From contig NZ_CP107854.1 in NCBI RefSeq assembly GCF_036013525.1, positions 62,001-126,000 on the forward strand: a stretch of 64,000 nt of DNA, written 5' to 3'. Shown here in pieces: positions 50,738 to 59,686 of this stretch. The stretch is from Nonomuraea sp. NBC_00507. GTDB taxonomy: Bacteria > Actinomycetota > Actinomycetes > Streptosporangiales > Streptosporangiaceae. The notes below the pieces were generated by a model. It saw only the letters and a list, made by a program, of their open reading frames with translations. It did no database searches and was not told the origin of the DNA. Made by a program: the position numbers and the translations under genes. Within the stretch, counting starts at the first letter, position 1. Each line of letters opens with the position of its first letter.

Positions 50738-52315
50738 GTGCCCCGTACTCCCCTGACCGTCGACACCGCCGTCCAGTTCTTCCCTCGCGGCGGCTCCGCG
50801 TTCGTTGTCAAATACCTCAACCAGCATCTGATGGCGCGCGGCGTCCGCACGAACGTCATCTGCGGATCCCTCGGCAAGCCCGGCCAGGCCAGCCATGCCG
50901 CCACGTTCTACCAGGGCCTGCCCATCGCCCCCTACGACTACAACTCGGCCGCCGCCGCGCATGCGTCCGGCCTGTCCTCCATGGACGGCCAGCGCGCCCC
51001 CTTCCACCCCTCCTTCGAAGACCGGGGACCCGCAGCTCCGGACACGCAGGCCACTGCCGTCGCGCCAGCAACCTTCATTCACCTGATCAACGTCTGGCAC
51101 CGGCATCTGGCCCGCCATCGCAGCGCCAGCCCTGACATCGTGCATCTGCACCATCTCAGCCATCTGCAACAGGCCGCGCTGTACGCATACCCCAACACCC
51201 CCCGCGTGACCACCCTCCACGGCACCGACCTCAACCTCCTCCACCAGGCGCATGCCATCCGCGCCCTCGCCGAGCGCGCCGGCACCGACCCTGATCACCT
51301 CGCCGACACCCTCCCTCCCGCACCAGACGAGCGAGCAGCCGTCCTGTCCGCTCTCGCCCACGAACACGGCTTTGGCGACGATGACGCGCACCACCTGACC
51401 GCCACCGACTGGAGGCTGTGGCGGCACACCACGTCCTGGATCACCTCCATGCAGCGGTGGGCGAGACACGCCGGCCACCTCGTCACTGTCTCCGCCGGTG
51501 ACCGGGCCGAGGCCCGACACCTGCTCGGCGTAGACGAGGAGCACATCACCGTCATCGGCAATGGCGCCGACCTGACGCGCTTCATCCCGCGCGACCTGAC
51601 CACCGCCGAACGCTTTGCGCACCTGCGGCGCTGGCTCGTCGAAGACCCCCGCGGCTGGGCGCCCGGGCAACAGCCCGGAACGATCCGCTACAGCGACCAC
51701 GACCTGGAGCGCCTGCGGGACCACCACGGGCACCTGCGGCCCATGGTGTTGTGGATAGGCCGCTACCAGAAAGTCAAGCGGCTCAGCCTGCTCATGGAAG
51801 CGTTCGCCGCCGCGATGCGAGAGGTCAACCCTGCCCCTGCCCTCCTGCTCTGGGGCGGGGCCCCCGGCGAATGCGAAGGCGAGCACCCCCTGCGCACCGC
51901 CCAACGCCTGGGCATCGACAAGAACGTCTACGTCATCGGGTGGCGCGGACACGACGAACTCCCTCTCGGGCTGGCCTGTGCCGATCTCATGGCCGCCCCT
52001 GCGGTGGGTGAGTCCTTCGGCATGGTCTACGTCGAAGCCATGGCCTGCGGTGTGCCGCCGATCGCCACACACACCGGAGGCCCCGCCGATTTCATCGTCT
52101 CCTCCGGACCCCAGGCCAACGGTTGGACCGTCCGCCCTGACGATCCCCACCACCTCGCTAGCGCCCTGCAGGAGGCACTCATCAACCCCGGCGAGCGCGC
52201 CCGCCGGGGGCGCAACGCGGCCGCCCTGGCCCACAGCACCTACGGCTGGCCCACCGTCGTGAACCGCTATCAAGCGCTGTACGAACGCCTGCGCCGCAGC
52301 GCGTCCTCCGCCTAG
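50738..52315 (+). CDS. GT4-type glycosyltransferase
   Basis: The 525-residue protein is a GT-B glycosyltransferase: N-terminal FFPRGGSAFVVKYLNQHL, HLHHLSH and TLHGTDLNLLHQ, C-terminal GNGADLTRF, LWIGRYQKVKRLSLLMEAF, and ESFGMVYVEAMACGVPPIAT (the E-x7-E donor site). A large insertion (about 80-260) lengthens it beyond the usual 400. No membrane segment, so a soluble acceptor is possible. ATG 50738, 38 bp behind the oxidoreductase. Confidence 0.88.
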   Translation: MPRTPLTVDTAVQFFPRGGSAFVVKYLNQHLMARGVRTNVICGSLGKPGQASHAATFYQGLPIAPYDYNSAAAAHASGLSSMDGQRAPFHPSFEDRGPAAPDTQATAVAPATFIHLINVWHRHLARHRSASPDIVHLHHLSHLQQAALYAYPNTPRVTTLHGTDLNLLHQAHAIRALAERAGTDPDHLADTLPPAPDERAAVLSALAHEHGFGDDDAHHLTATDWRLWRHTTSWITSMQRWARHAGHLVTVSAGDRAEARHLLGVDEEHITVIGNGADLTRFIPRDLTTAERFAHLRRWLVEDPRGWAPGQQPGTIRYSDHDLERLRDHHGHLRPMVLWIGRYQKVKRLSLLMEAFAAAMREVNPAPALLLWGGAPGECEGEHPLRTAQRLGIDKNVYVIGWRGHDELPLGLACADLMAAPAVGESFGMVYVEAMACGVPPIATHTGGPADFIVSSGPQANGWTVRPDDPHHLASALQEALINPGERARRGRNAAALAHSTYGWPTVVNRYQALYERLRRSASSA

Positions 52316-52361
52316 AGACCGCTCTCCACTCGAACCTGTGGCCCAACCATCGGAGAAGCCC

Positions 52362-53054
52362 ATGGCCAACACACACTCCCGCCCGATCCGCGGCGTCTTG
52401 TGCGACATGAACGGGCTGTTTAGACATTGGCGCAATGCTGGCGCCCGCGAAGCCGAACATCGCGCCCACCTGCCGGTCGGCACCATCGCCCGCTACGCCT
52501 ACGGACACCCGGCCTACCGGCTGGCCAGAGTCGGCGTCCTCACCGACGACCAATGGGCCGACGACGTCGCCGACCGCCTTGCCCACGACCACGGATCCCA
52601 CGTCCGCACCGCTCTGACCGCTTGGCGGGCTGATCGCGGCGAGGCCGACCAGACGATGATCGGCCTGTTGGCCCAGCTGCGCCTCCACGTTCCTGTCGGC
52701 GTGCTGTCCAACTGCACCGACGCGCTCCGCAATGATCTGGACCACCACGGCATCCAGTTCGACTACGTGTTCCCCTCCGCTGAACTCGGCGTCGACAAAC
52801 CGTCCCCGCTCGCCTTCTGCGCCGCCGCGGACCACATGGCGGTGTCCGCGCACGAACTGGCCTACTTCGACGACGAGCCCACCTTCGTCACGGCCGCCAG
52901 CTCAGTCGGCCTGCAAGCCCACCTGTTCACAGGACCCGAGCGGTTCGCTGCCGATCTGAGCCGACTCGGTCTGCCCATCGTCGGGCCCGAGCCCGGCACA
53001 CTCGGCACACGACCGCAGGCGTGCGGCGCATCTGCTTTCTGGCGGCTTCCATGA
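52362..53054 (+). CDS. HAD-superfamily hydrolase
   Basis: The 230-residue protein has motif I VLCDMNGLF (the second Asp of DxD is Asn), motif II VLSNCT, motif III DKPSP and motif IV YFDDEPT. The DxN start resembles haloacid-dehalogenase-like members; a phosphatase would usually have DxD. It may act on a phospho-sugar or nucleotide in the cluster. ATG 52362; the stop overlaps the HD gene. Confidence 0.85.
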   Translation: MANTHSRPIRGVLCDMNGLFRHWRNAGAREAEHRAHLPVGTIARYAYGHPAYRLARVGVLTDDQWADDVADRLAHDHGSHVRTALTAWRADRGEADQTMIGLLAQLRLHVPVGVLSNCTDALRNDLDHHGIQFDYVFPSAELGVDKPSPLAFCAAADHMAVSAHELAYFDDEPTFVTAASSVGLQAHLFTGPERFAADLSRLGLPIVGPEPGTLGTRPQACGASAFWRLP

Positions 53055-53803
53055 CCTCACCAGCCCCTGACCCACGTGCCGGTTCGCTCAAAGTGCTCGC
53101 CGAGCGCCGACAGCTACCGGCCCATCAATCTATGGATCGCGCCACACTCGCCTGGATCGCGGCGAACCGACCACACGATCCAGGCTCCCGCCCTCCGCTG
53201 CCGCACCCAGCGATCATGCTGCTCCCGCACGCTACGTGGTTCGCCAACCCCCTGTCCAGCGACTCCATTCACGGAATCCTGCACAACGGCCGCGTCTGCG
53301 TCCTTGCCGACCTGCTCGCCCACGAGGCTGGGCTCGACCGCGACCACACCCTGGCCGTGTGCGCAGCAGCAGCAGTTCACGACTGCCGGCGACTCAACGA
53401 CTGGAGCGACCGCGGCCACGGACGCCGCGCAGCCGTGTGGTTCCTCCACAACCAAAATGCCATCACCGCCGTAACCGGACAGCAACTGCGCCCCGCCCTC
53501 GCCGCACACGCGGCCAAAGCCATCAGCCTCCACGACATCCCCTACGGTGACTTCACGCCGGCGCAGGAGCGCGCTTACCAATACGCCCCGCACCTGACTG
53601 ACGTCCTCAAGGCAGCAGACTGCCTGGACCGCTACCGGCTCCCCCTGATCCGCTGGTGGCCGAACCCCTCCTACCTGCGCCTCACCGTGCCGTCCTGGCT
53701 TTTCCCCCTCGCCTTCGACCTCGTCGTCCGAAGCGAACAGGCCCGACTCGACGGCGCAACCCACGAGGAAGCCCTCACCCACGCCAACCACGTCCTGGCC
53801 TAA
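53051..53803 (+). CDS. HD-domain phosphohydrolase-like protein
   Basis: The 250-residue protein shows SIHGILHNGRV (first His), then AAVHDCRRLND (HD) and a DRGHGRRAA segment, an HD-superfamily layout suited to metal-dependent phosphohydrolase activity. HD enzymes include dNTPases and nucleotidases. ATG 53051 overlaps the HAD stop. Substrate unknown. Confidence 0.8.
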   Translation: MTSPAPDPRAGSLKVLAERRQLPAHQSMDRATLAWIAANRPHDPGSRPPLPHPAIMLLPHATWFANPLSSDSIHGILHNGRVCVLADLLAHEAGLDRDHTLAVCAAAAVHDCRRLNDWSDRGHGRRAAVWFLHNQNAITAVTGQQLRPALAAHAAKAISLHDIPYGDFTPAQERAYQYAPHLTDVLKAADCLDRYRLPLIRWWPNPSYLRLTVPSWLFPLAFDLVVRSEQARLDGATHEEALTHANHVLA

Positions 53804-53824
53804 CCCTGCACCAGAAGGTTCCTC

Positions 53825-55168
53825 ATGGACATCAACTGGGAAAACGTCCACACCGACTACACCACCACCGTCAAGCGTCCTGCCCCCCGCGGGCTCACCG
53901 AGAGCGAAGCCGACTGGCGCGCTCATCTCGAACACGAAACACCCAACGGAGGTCTCCTGCGCAACAATTCCATCACCCAGGCGTTGACCAGCGGACGTCC
54001 CATCCACCTCATGCACACGACTGTCGCCCTAGATGCCATCCGCCGCAGCGGACAGCTCTATGCCTCGACCGGCTGTCTCATGGCGGCACTGTACTGCGCC
54101 CTGCTGACGCCTGAGCCGGCGGGATTGCGCCCCCATAACCTTGGCACCTACTTGTTGGAAACTAAGAAGCACACCCGCACGCTCGTCTTCGAGATCACCC
54201 CGGATGCGCCGGTTCCCCCCAAAGGCACGGATTACCTGCGGGCAGGACCAATCCACCTGAAGACCTATCTCGACCACCGCGACTTTCTGACTCCTGCAGA
54301 GGACGCCCACCTGCGTCAAGTCGTCGTAGACAAGGTGCGCGCAGCTGCTCCTGTCCTTGACACCCTTCTCGCCAACGCGGTCGGCAAGCATACGCCCGAC
54401 ACCGAGTTCATTGACCAGTTCGCCGCCGCCGTGGCCGTCATGCCATTTCTCGGCTACCTCTACTTCGAGGTGCTGTCTGAGTACCTACTGCTTCACTCCG
54501 TCACCCCAGAGACCAAGTCATACGCCCTGACAGGGGAAATGAACAACCGCCTCTACAAGCGCCTGGCGTTCTCGGCCGTGCAAGGCATGGACCAACTCTT
54601 CGACCTGGGCCGCTTCGCCCCTCGGCACGAGCGTCTACTTCAGATCATCGGTCAGGTCGAGCCGGGGCTGGAGTCGGCTGTCGTGTGCTACACCCGCCGC
54701 CGTCTGTCCCACCTCTTCGCCTGCATCTCTCTCGATTCATCTCTAGACGCTGCGTCCATCACCTTTCGTCATATGCGCTTCGACGAGCTCGCGACCACGG
54801 CACCAGGGTTGCTGGGACACCTCATCTTCCGCCATATGCGGATCATGGATCGATATCCTCAGCTCTACCTCTGCTTCGAAGAAGCTAAGGCCTTGTCGCT
54901 GTGGAACTACTGGAACACACAGGGCATCCCGACGCCCTACAACGGCACCCTCCCTAAAGGCGAGATCGGCATCAACACGGCCTACCCGAGGTCCACGTAC
55001 AAGGCGTGGGTGGCTGAAGCGTGCGAGCGAGGTCTCCTCCACCCAACGGAAGAACTAAGGGTGACTCCCGTCCCGCGCCTGGCTGATCTAAGCTTGACGG
55101 CCATGCGACGGGACGAAACGGGCAGAGCCACGGGTCACCCGCGCCGGCCCGCGGCAATGGTGCGCTGA
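53825..55168 (+). CDS. unknown 447-residue protein ending the nucleotide/sugar run
   Basis: ATG 53825 lies 21 bp behind the HD gene. The N-terminal third has PIHLMHTTVALDAIRRSGQL and STGCLMAALYCALL followed by HNLGTYL; the pattern HxTxxxxxxxIxxSGxL is faintly like ADP-ribosyltransferase-fold proteins, but I cannot claim it. The C-terminal two-thirds are helical and aromatic-rich (GYLYFEVLSEYLLL; YPQLYLCFEEAKALSLWNYW). I do not recognise a family. Its place at the end of the run makes it the least understood element. Confidence 0.75.
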   Translation: MDINWENVHTDYTTTVKRPAPRGLTESEADWRAHLEHETPNGGLLRNNSITQALTSGRPIHLMHTTVALDAIRRSGQLYASTGCLMAALYCALLTPEPAGLRPHNLGTYLLETKKHTRTLVFEITPDAPVPPKGTDYLRAGPIHLKTYLDHRDFLTPAEDAHLRQVVVDKVRAAAPVLDTLLANAVGKHTPDTEFIDQFAAAVAVMPFLGYLYFEVLSEYLLLHSVTPETKSYALTGEMNNRLYKRLAFSAVQGMDQLFDLGRFAPRHERLLQIIGQVEPGLESAVVCYTRRRLSHLFACISLDSSLDAASITFRHMRFDELATTAPGLLGHLIFRHMRIMDRYPQLYLCFEEAKALSLWNYWNTQGIPTPYNGTLPKGEIGINTAYPRSTYKAWVAEACERGLLHPTEELRVTPVPRLADLSLTAMRRDETGRATGHPRRPAAMVR

Positions 55169-55360
55169 AGCTACGCACGCAAACCTATGCCCACGCGTCC
55201 GTCCACAACCGATGACGCCCCGTCTACTGAGATCGCCGTCTGGGCGCCAGCGAGAGCCCTTTGGCCCTCGTCACAGAGACCTAGCGCCTTCTTTCTCGAG
55301 TGACGGTGTTCAAACCGAGCTCTGCTGCGGTGGTGTCATCGTCGGTTCTGGCCCCACAAG

Positions 55361-55612
55361 GTGCACTGCGGCAAGCAGGTCCTCAGGAACTGGTACGTGA
55401 GGCACCAGCTCGAGGTACCAAGTCAGCAAGCTGATCGCCGAGGGCGTGCCCAGAGCCAGTGGCCGCAGCCGGCACCACTCCCGCCCGAGTTCCTGCCGGT
55501 GATGTCGGACCTGTATCGGTCCCTGAGCGAGACCTGGACCGGCGAGCGCCCCTGGAACGCGCCGGACCTGCACGCCGCCACGCAGGCCGTTGCCCGCCTC
55601 ATCGGTCAATGA
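55361..55612 (+). CDS. doubtful small protein with shifted middle
   Basis: GTG 55361 opens a frame ending PVMSDLYRSLSETWTGERP ... HAATQAVARLIGQ, which looks like a real C-terminus. Upstream, between about 55411 and 55455, another frame reads YQVSKLIAEGVP, a helix-turn-helix-like segment with better codon use, so two compensating shifts are likely. True start unknown. Confidence 0.4.
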   Translation: MHCGKQVLRNWYVRHQLEVPSQQADRRGRAQSQWPQPAPLPPEFLPVMSDLYRSLSETWTGERPWNAPDLHAATQAVARLIGQ

Positions 55613-55703
55613 CGGCACACGACGGCCAGCGCTCAGGCATGCTCGCCTCGATGTGGCGGGTGTGGCCCGGCAACGCTGCGGAACCTGCGAGAACGGTGGA
55701 CAC

Positions 55704-56366
55704 ATGGGCGACTTGACGGAAGACCCCGCCTTCGCGGCGACGACGTTCGTGGTCATCGACTTCGAGGCGACGACCCCCAAGGGCTACCCGGCCCAGCCCA
55801 TCGAGGTCGCCGCTCTCGCACTCCGCTACGAGAGCGGCGCCTGGGCGGCAGGCAGGCAGTTTTCATCTCTCATCCAACCGCCCGCCTTCGCCCCGGTGAC
55901 GCCAGCTGTTACGGCCCAAACCGGCTTGACCCCAGAGCAGGTGAGTCAGGCCCCCAGCCCGGCCGAGGCGCTGGGCGCACTCGATCGGCGGTTCGCCGCA
56001 GGCAAGCAGTATCTGCTGGTGGCTCAACACGCCGCCACCGAAGCCAACATCATCTACAACCAGCGCGAGCACTGCCCGGCCCTAGCTCGCATTGATCTTC
56101 TGGACACGGTCCCGCTGGCCAGATACCTCGTCCCAGGTCTGCACAACTACCAACTCGACACGCTGCTGGCACATTTCTCCATCAAGCAGCCGGCGGATCG
56201 CCATAGGGCCTACGCCGACGTCGAGGTCACCGCGCAGGTGTTCATCCGGCTCGTCAGCGCCGCGGACGGGAATCCTGAGCTCAGCGATCTCGCTGCTCTG
56301 GTGAAGATCGCGGGGCGCACGGCCAAATGGAACCTGCCCGTCCAAGGCGGACTGTTTGATATCTGA
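55704..56366 (+). CDS. DnaQ-like 3'-5' exonuclease (DEDDh)
   Basis: The 220-residue protein has Exo I FVVIDFEATTP near 17, an Exo II-like YLLVAQHAATEANII region and Exo III HRAYADVEVTAQVF (the DEDDh His and Asp). This is a proofreading-type exonuclease not fused to a polymerase. ATG 55704 is preferred; the frame is open upstream. It may act in DNA repair or on phage or plasmid DNA. Confidence 0.85.
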   Translation: MGDLTEDPAFAATTFVVIDFEATTPKGYPAQPIEVAALALRYESGAWAAGRQFSSLIQPPAFAPVTPAVTAQTGLTPEQVSQAPSPAEALGALDRRFAAGKQYLLVAQHAATEANIIYNQREHCPALARIDLLDTVPLARYLVPGLHNYQLDTLLAHFSIKQPADRHRAYADVEVTAQVFIRLVSAADGNPELSDLAALVKIAGRTAKWNLPVQGGLFDI

Positions 56367-56487
56367 GAGGACGGAGCCGGCAGCGCTCATGGCGTGTACG
56401 GGCGGTATTCATCTTGAGATCCAGGTAGGGGAGTGCTGCCTTTGGGGTAGCGATTGGGCGGTTTTCGTCGGCGGTCGAGGGTGCACG

Positions 56488-56826
56488 ATGGAGTCCATGG
56501 CGAGCACCGTTGTCGAGATCCACGTTCCGCTGCAGGAGCCCCCGGGCCTTCCTGAGAACGCTTATCCGTTCCCCTGGATCGACGAGATCGACGAGTTCCT
56601 GTTCGAGATGGAGCAGCAGGGCCAGACCAAGGTCTTCGACGACAGCGAGGAGTTCGGAGAGGTCTATGTCTTCTTCATCACAGGTGCTGACGAAGAGGCA
56701 CTCCTCGCCATTGCCTCCCGCGTGGCGGACCTCGATGGGGTGCCCAAGGGTGTCTTCGCCATGGTCACCGACGATCAAGCAGGTGAGTTCGGGTTGGGGC
56801 GCCGGGTAGACCTGCCCCTGACGTAA
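56488..56826 (+). CDS. conserved hypothetical, acidic, 112 aa
   Basis: ATG 56488 (or 56497) follows GAGGG. Acidic with VPLQEPPGLPENAYPFPWID and EIDEFLFEMEQQG, then EVYVFFITGADEEALLAIAS. Compact alpha/beta protein of a family I believe widespread in actinobacteria, function unknown. Confidence 0.75.
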   Translation: MESMASTVVEIHVPLQEPPGLPENAYPFPWIDEIDEFLFEMEQQGQTKVFDDSEEFGEVYVFFITGADEEALLAIASRVADLDGVPKGVFAMVTDDQAGEFGLGRRVDLPLT

Positions 56827-57023
56827 CGCCCCAGCCAACAGGGGGCCGGCCTCGGACGCCTTCGGCCTGCCACGGTGGGGTTCTCCTTCACGGAGGACGA
56901 CGCCTGATCCACTGCGCGCCTTCCACGACATCGCGCGCGGATCAAGAATGTGGCGGCGCCCGGTAGAGAGACGCTCAGGTACTGGACGACCGCGCCTCTT
57001 GGTACGGGCGCCTCTCCTCCTGG

Positions 57024-57629
57024 CTAGTCGATGGGCATAGGCAGTCCGGCCAGGAGAATCCGGCCCATATCGATGGGATCGGGAGGATTGGGTGTGACAA
57101 GCCTGACCTTCAGGAAAGAGACCTCACGCAAGTCCACCTGAAGACGGCTCGGGCGGGCGGAATCGGGAACGGCACGGTAGTCGACGGCACGCATCCAGGC
57201 GATGTAGAAGGGCGGGAGCGCGGCGCCCGTGCCGCTGGGAGAGGTAGGCGGGAGCGTCCAGAAACGACACTCACACAGATCGTCGCCGCACCTCACGGAG
57301 CGAGCCGTGGCACGATAACGAGTCGTCTGCTGGCTGAGAGCGGGGCATGCCCGTCGGGCGTAGGCGGCGCAGTGGGGATGCAAGCCTGCTTCACCCGCAT
57401 ACCCGCGAGTGAAATCCATCGGACGCAGCATGAGCGCAATGCGATCATCGACGCCGAACGGCGCATCGCAGATTCCGCACAGCCGACGGCGCAGGCACCG
57501 CCGTAGACGTAGCGGATCATGAAGCCCGAACACGGGGAGGCCGCTGCGGTGGCGTGCCGCGGTGCTGGGGACAGCCAGGCCGCCGTGGACGGGAAGGTGT
57601 GCCAGCGGCAGGGGAATGACGGGAAGCAT
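57024..57629 (-). CDS. conserved hypothetical with cysteine pairs, 201 aa
   Basis: ATG 57629 follows TAGGAG, 22 bp behind the GP88-like gene. It begins PVIPLPLAHLPVHGGLAVPS and contains LCGICDAPFG and HPHCAAYARRACP, likely zinc-binding, and a C-terminal strand region. The motif order recalls a conserved actinobacterial family of unknown function. Confidence 0.75.
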   Translation of the reverse strand: MLPVIPLPLAHLPVHGGLAVPSTAARHRSGLPVFGLHDPLRLRRCLRRRLCGICDAPFGVDDRIALMLRPMDFTRGYAGEAGLHPHCAAYARRACPALSQQTTRYRATARSVRCGDDLCECRFWTLPPTSPSGTGAALPPFYIAWMRAVDYRAVPDSARPSRLQVDLREVSFLKVRLVTPNPPDPIDMGRILLAGLPMPID

Positions 57630-57651
57630 GGCAGGCTCCTACGACTACGCG

Positions 57652-58449
57652 TTACGAGGGGTCGTGATCCGCAGATGAGGCTTGAGATCGGCGATCGCGC
57701 GCCCGGCGGTCTCGTTCGGCTTGCAGCTGGCCGAGGGTGTGGTTGCCCAGGCGGCGCTTGGCCGTCGGATGGTTATTGACGACCATGCCGACCGGCGCAG
57801 GACCGAGAACAGCAAGCAGGTCGGAGGCGGTTTGGGGATGCCAGCCGGCATCCTCGATCGCCCTGTCAGTGGGGAAGACGTCGGCGACTCGATCGACCTG
57901 CGGATCCAGGCAATTGTCCTGCCTGCCGCCTAAGGAGTAGGCCCAGAGGAAGTTCGGCAGGGATTTGCGCTGCGGCTCGACCAACCTTTGAAAGCGCAGA
58001 ACTTCCTTGGTGTAGCAGTAAAAGAAGACATTCGGCCGGGCACGGATGATCGAGATCCAGCGTTCGAGATAGGGATCGGAGAAGAAATCGCCCGCGTCGT
58101 GGATGCGTACCCGCCCTTCGGCGAGGCGCCGCGATGCCAGCTCAGCGAGCATCGCCTGCTCCCATCCGCGAGGGTCCTCGATGACGAAGGCCAGGTTGGC
58201 GAGATGCTTGGCACGCACGTCGGGCCACGTGTAGGCGCCATAGCGGGCATAGCAGATGGATGCGCACGCACCGGCTGCGGGGCAGGTCGAGATCGTACGG
58301 CCGTCGGGAAGACGGGCACCGAGCGCGGGCAGGGTCCAGTTCCATACGCCGATCCGGCGGAGCCTTGAATTCTGGGTGAGCAGACGACGTGGACGCTCGT
58401 GGGCCGACGCCTGCTTGGCAGGCGGTGGTGGCGGATGAGGCAGATGCAT
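57652..58449 (-). CDS. GP88-like protein
   Basis: The 265-residue protein contains TCPAAGACASICYARYGAY, the C-x-x-x-x-C-x-x-x-C-Y-A pattern of the phage gene-product-88 family, followed by HLANLAFVIEDPRGWEQ, RIHDAGDFFSDPYLERW and FFYCYTKEVLRFQ. Cysteines suggest an iron-sulfur or zinc centre; function unproven. ATG 58449. A CATCAATCC element lies upstream (58561-58583). Confidence 0.82.
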   Translation of the reverse strand: MHLPHPPPPPAKQASAHERPRRLLTQNSRLRRIGVWNWTLPALGARLPDGRTISTCPAAGACASICYARYGAYTWPDVRAKHLANLAFVIEDPRGWEQAMLAELASRRLAEGRVRIHDAGDFFSDPYLERWISIIRARPNVFFYCYTKEVLRFQRLVEPQRKSLPNFLWAYSLGGRQDNCLDPQVDRVADVFPTDRAIEDAGWHPQTASDLLAVLGPAPVGMVVNNHPTAKRRLGNHTLGQLQAERDRRARDRRSQASSADHDPS

Positions 58450-58876
58450 GCAGCATGCTCCGTGATCATCAGGGTGCGCGCCGGTCGCCCGTCCAAGGAG
58501 GGCAGGTCGTTTGCGCGCGCGTCGGCACTGGAATCTCCGGTCGACGGATCACAACTCGATTAGATATTAATATACATCAATCCTGGCGTCGGAGCACTCG
58601 GGAAGCGCTGAAGGCGCACCTCGTGCGATGCCCGGCACCCTTCACGATAACGATCAGGAGCCGAGCCACTCACCGGCGGCTGACCGCTGCTGGCTCACCG
58701 CCTTCGCCGCCAATTTGATCCAGGTCCGCGCCGGCAAAGGACGTCACTCCTGGAAGCGTTCAGGCTTCAGCGGACAACATCCAAACAAGATCGTAACCGT
58801 TCTATAACCCAGACCACTGGCTGCTCCCCGCTACCGTCGAGCGAAGCGAGTGCCCTCTGAGAACCGGGAGACTGCG
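58450..58876. other. 427-bp intergenic region
   Basis: AT-rich at 58555-58585 (regulatory element, listed). The rest has no gene. GGGAG at about 58866 is the ribosome binding site of the next gene. Confidence 0.45.
58561..58583 (-). promoter_or_regulatory. AT-rich CATCAATCC element, copy 2
   Basis: TAGATATTAATATA followed by CATCAATCC (58575-58583), matching the 18141-18166 element. It precedes the minus-strand GP88-like gene by about 112 bp. Confidence 0.4.
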
Positions 58877-59304
58877 GTGAACGGTCCCACGTTCCCCGAC
58901 CCGACCCCGAGACCAACGATCACGATGCGGCCAACGCGTCGCACAACAGCGGCGTGGAGCACAGCAAGCTCTTCTGCACCTTCGCGCGCAATAGCGAGCT
59001 GGAGATCCAAGGTGCTCGCCGCCAACTTGACACCCTGGCGCTCGATGAGCACGGCGAGTTGAGCGGTGCTCTCAATCCTGCCGACTACTTCGATGCGGTG
59101 GCCGAGATCGACACAGCCCTCCGCGCGATGCGCAACGTGGACCGCATCGCTCACCGTCAACTCGACCGAATCATGCCATCTGTCCAGTTGATCAATCACT
59201 GTAGATCCCTGCTTTCGCCGCGTGCATCCGACAATGCGCCTGCACAGCAGCCCCGCCCGGCCGACCCGCGGCCTGAGCCCATAACCGCGGCAATCCAGAC
59301 ATGA
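58877..59304 (+). pseudogene. small helical protein gene with N-terminal frame break
   Basis: GTG 58877 has GGGAG at ideal distance and reads VNGPTFPDP. The long coding frame, one base shifted, reads DPETNDHDAANASHNSGVEH and continues through ARRQLDTLALDEHGELSG and DYFDAVAEIDTALRAMRNVD to 59304. Adding one C or G near 58900 (CCCGACCCGACCCC region) would join them (about 142 residues). Alternatively GTG 58954 starts a shorter protein of 116 residues, but without a good ribosome binding site. Confidence 0.6.
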
Positions 59305-59686
59305 GCGTAACCGCTCCATAACCCACGCGAACGGTCCTGCGCGCTACTGTCAGTCCAACCCTCCAGGTCTGGTACCTGCCGCAACCCGCACCATGCTCAT
59401 CCTTCAGGTGTTCGCGCCTGTGAGCTCACGTTCTGGGCTCGGAGGGGGCTTAGCGTCGTAGGGCGGCGGAGAGGCCCCGGCCCCTCTCATTCCTCGCTCG
59501 CCCTACGGCCGGCCGGAGACTCTGCCTCGCAACGATCAGCCGTGGTGATCTGCGCGAGGCAGAGTCTGGCTCCGCACCCACCAGCAAGGCCCCCTAGGGC
59601 CGACATTGGCTGGCCCATGCCAGAGCATTGGCGCCGGTCACGGGCCTACCGCGAGGTCAGGGAAGCCGGCCGAGATGGAGAGCCCC
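59305..59686. other. 382-bp convergent intergenic region
   Basis: No gene is supported. It holds two hairpins: GAGAGG/CCTCTC around an 8-base loop near 59470-59489, and the strong 14-bp repeat below. It separates two convergent genes. Confidence 0.5.
59517..59567. terminator. strong inverted repeat, likely bidirectional terminator
   Basis: AGACTCTGCCTCGC (59517-59530) and GCGAGGCAGAGTCT (59554-59567) are exact inverted repeats with a 23-bp spacer. It lies between convergent genes (ending 59304 and 59687), as expected of a bidirectional terminator, though a small RNA is also possible. Confidence 0.6.

Noticed and set aside
50711..52486. 591-codon minus-strand open frame opposite the glycosyltransferase
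   Set aside because: The plus-strand GT4 motifs are unmistakable; the antisense frame is Gly/Val/Ala-rich with no family signal.
55310..55780. Minus-strand frame over the doubtful 55361 gene (ISLLTWYLELVPHVPVPEDL)
   Set aside because: The part over the exonuclease start is clearly antisense. The rest is plausible but lacks a start signal.
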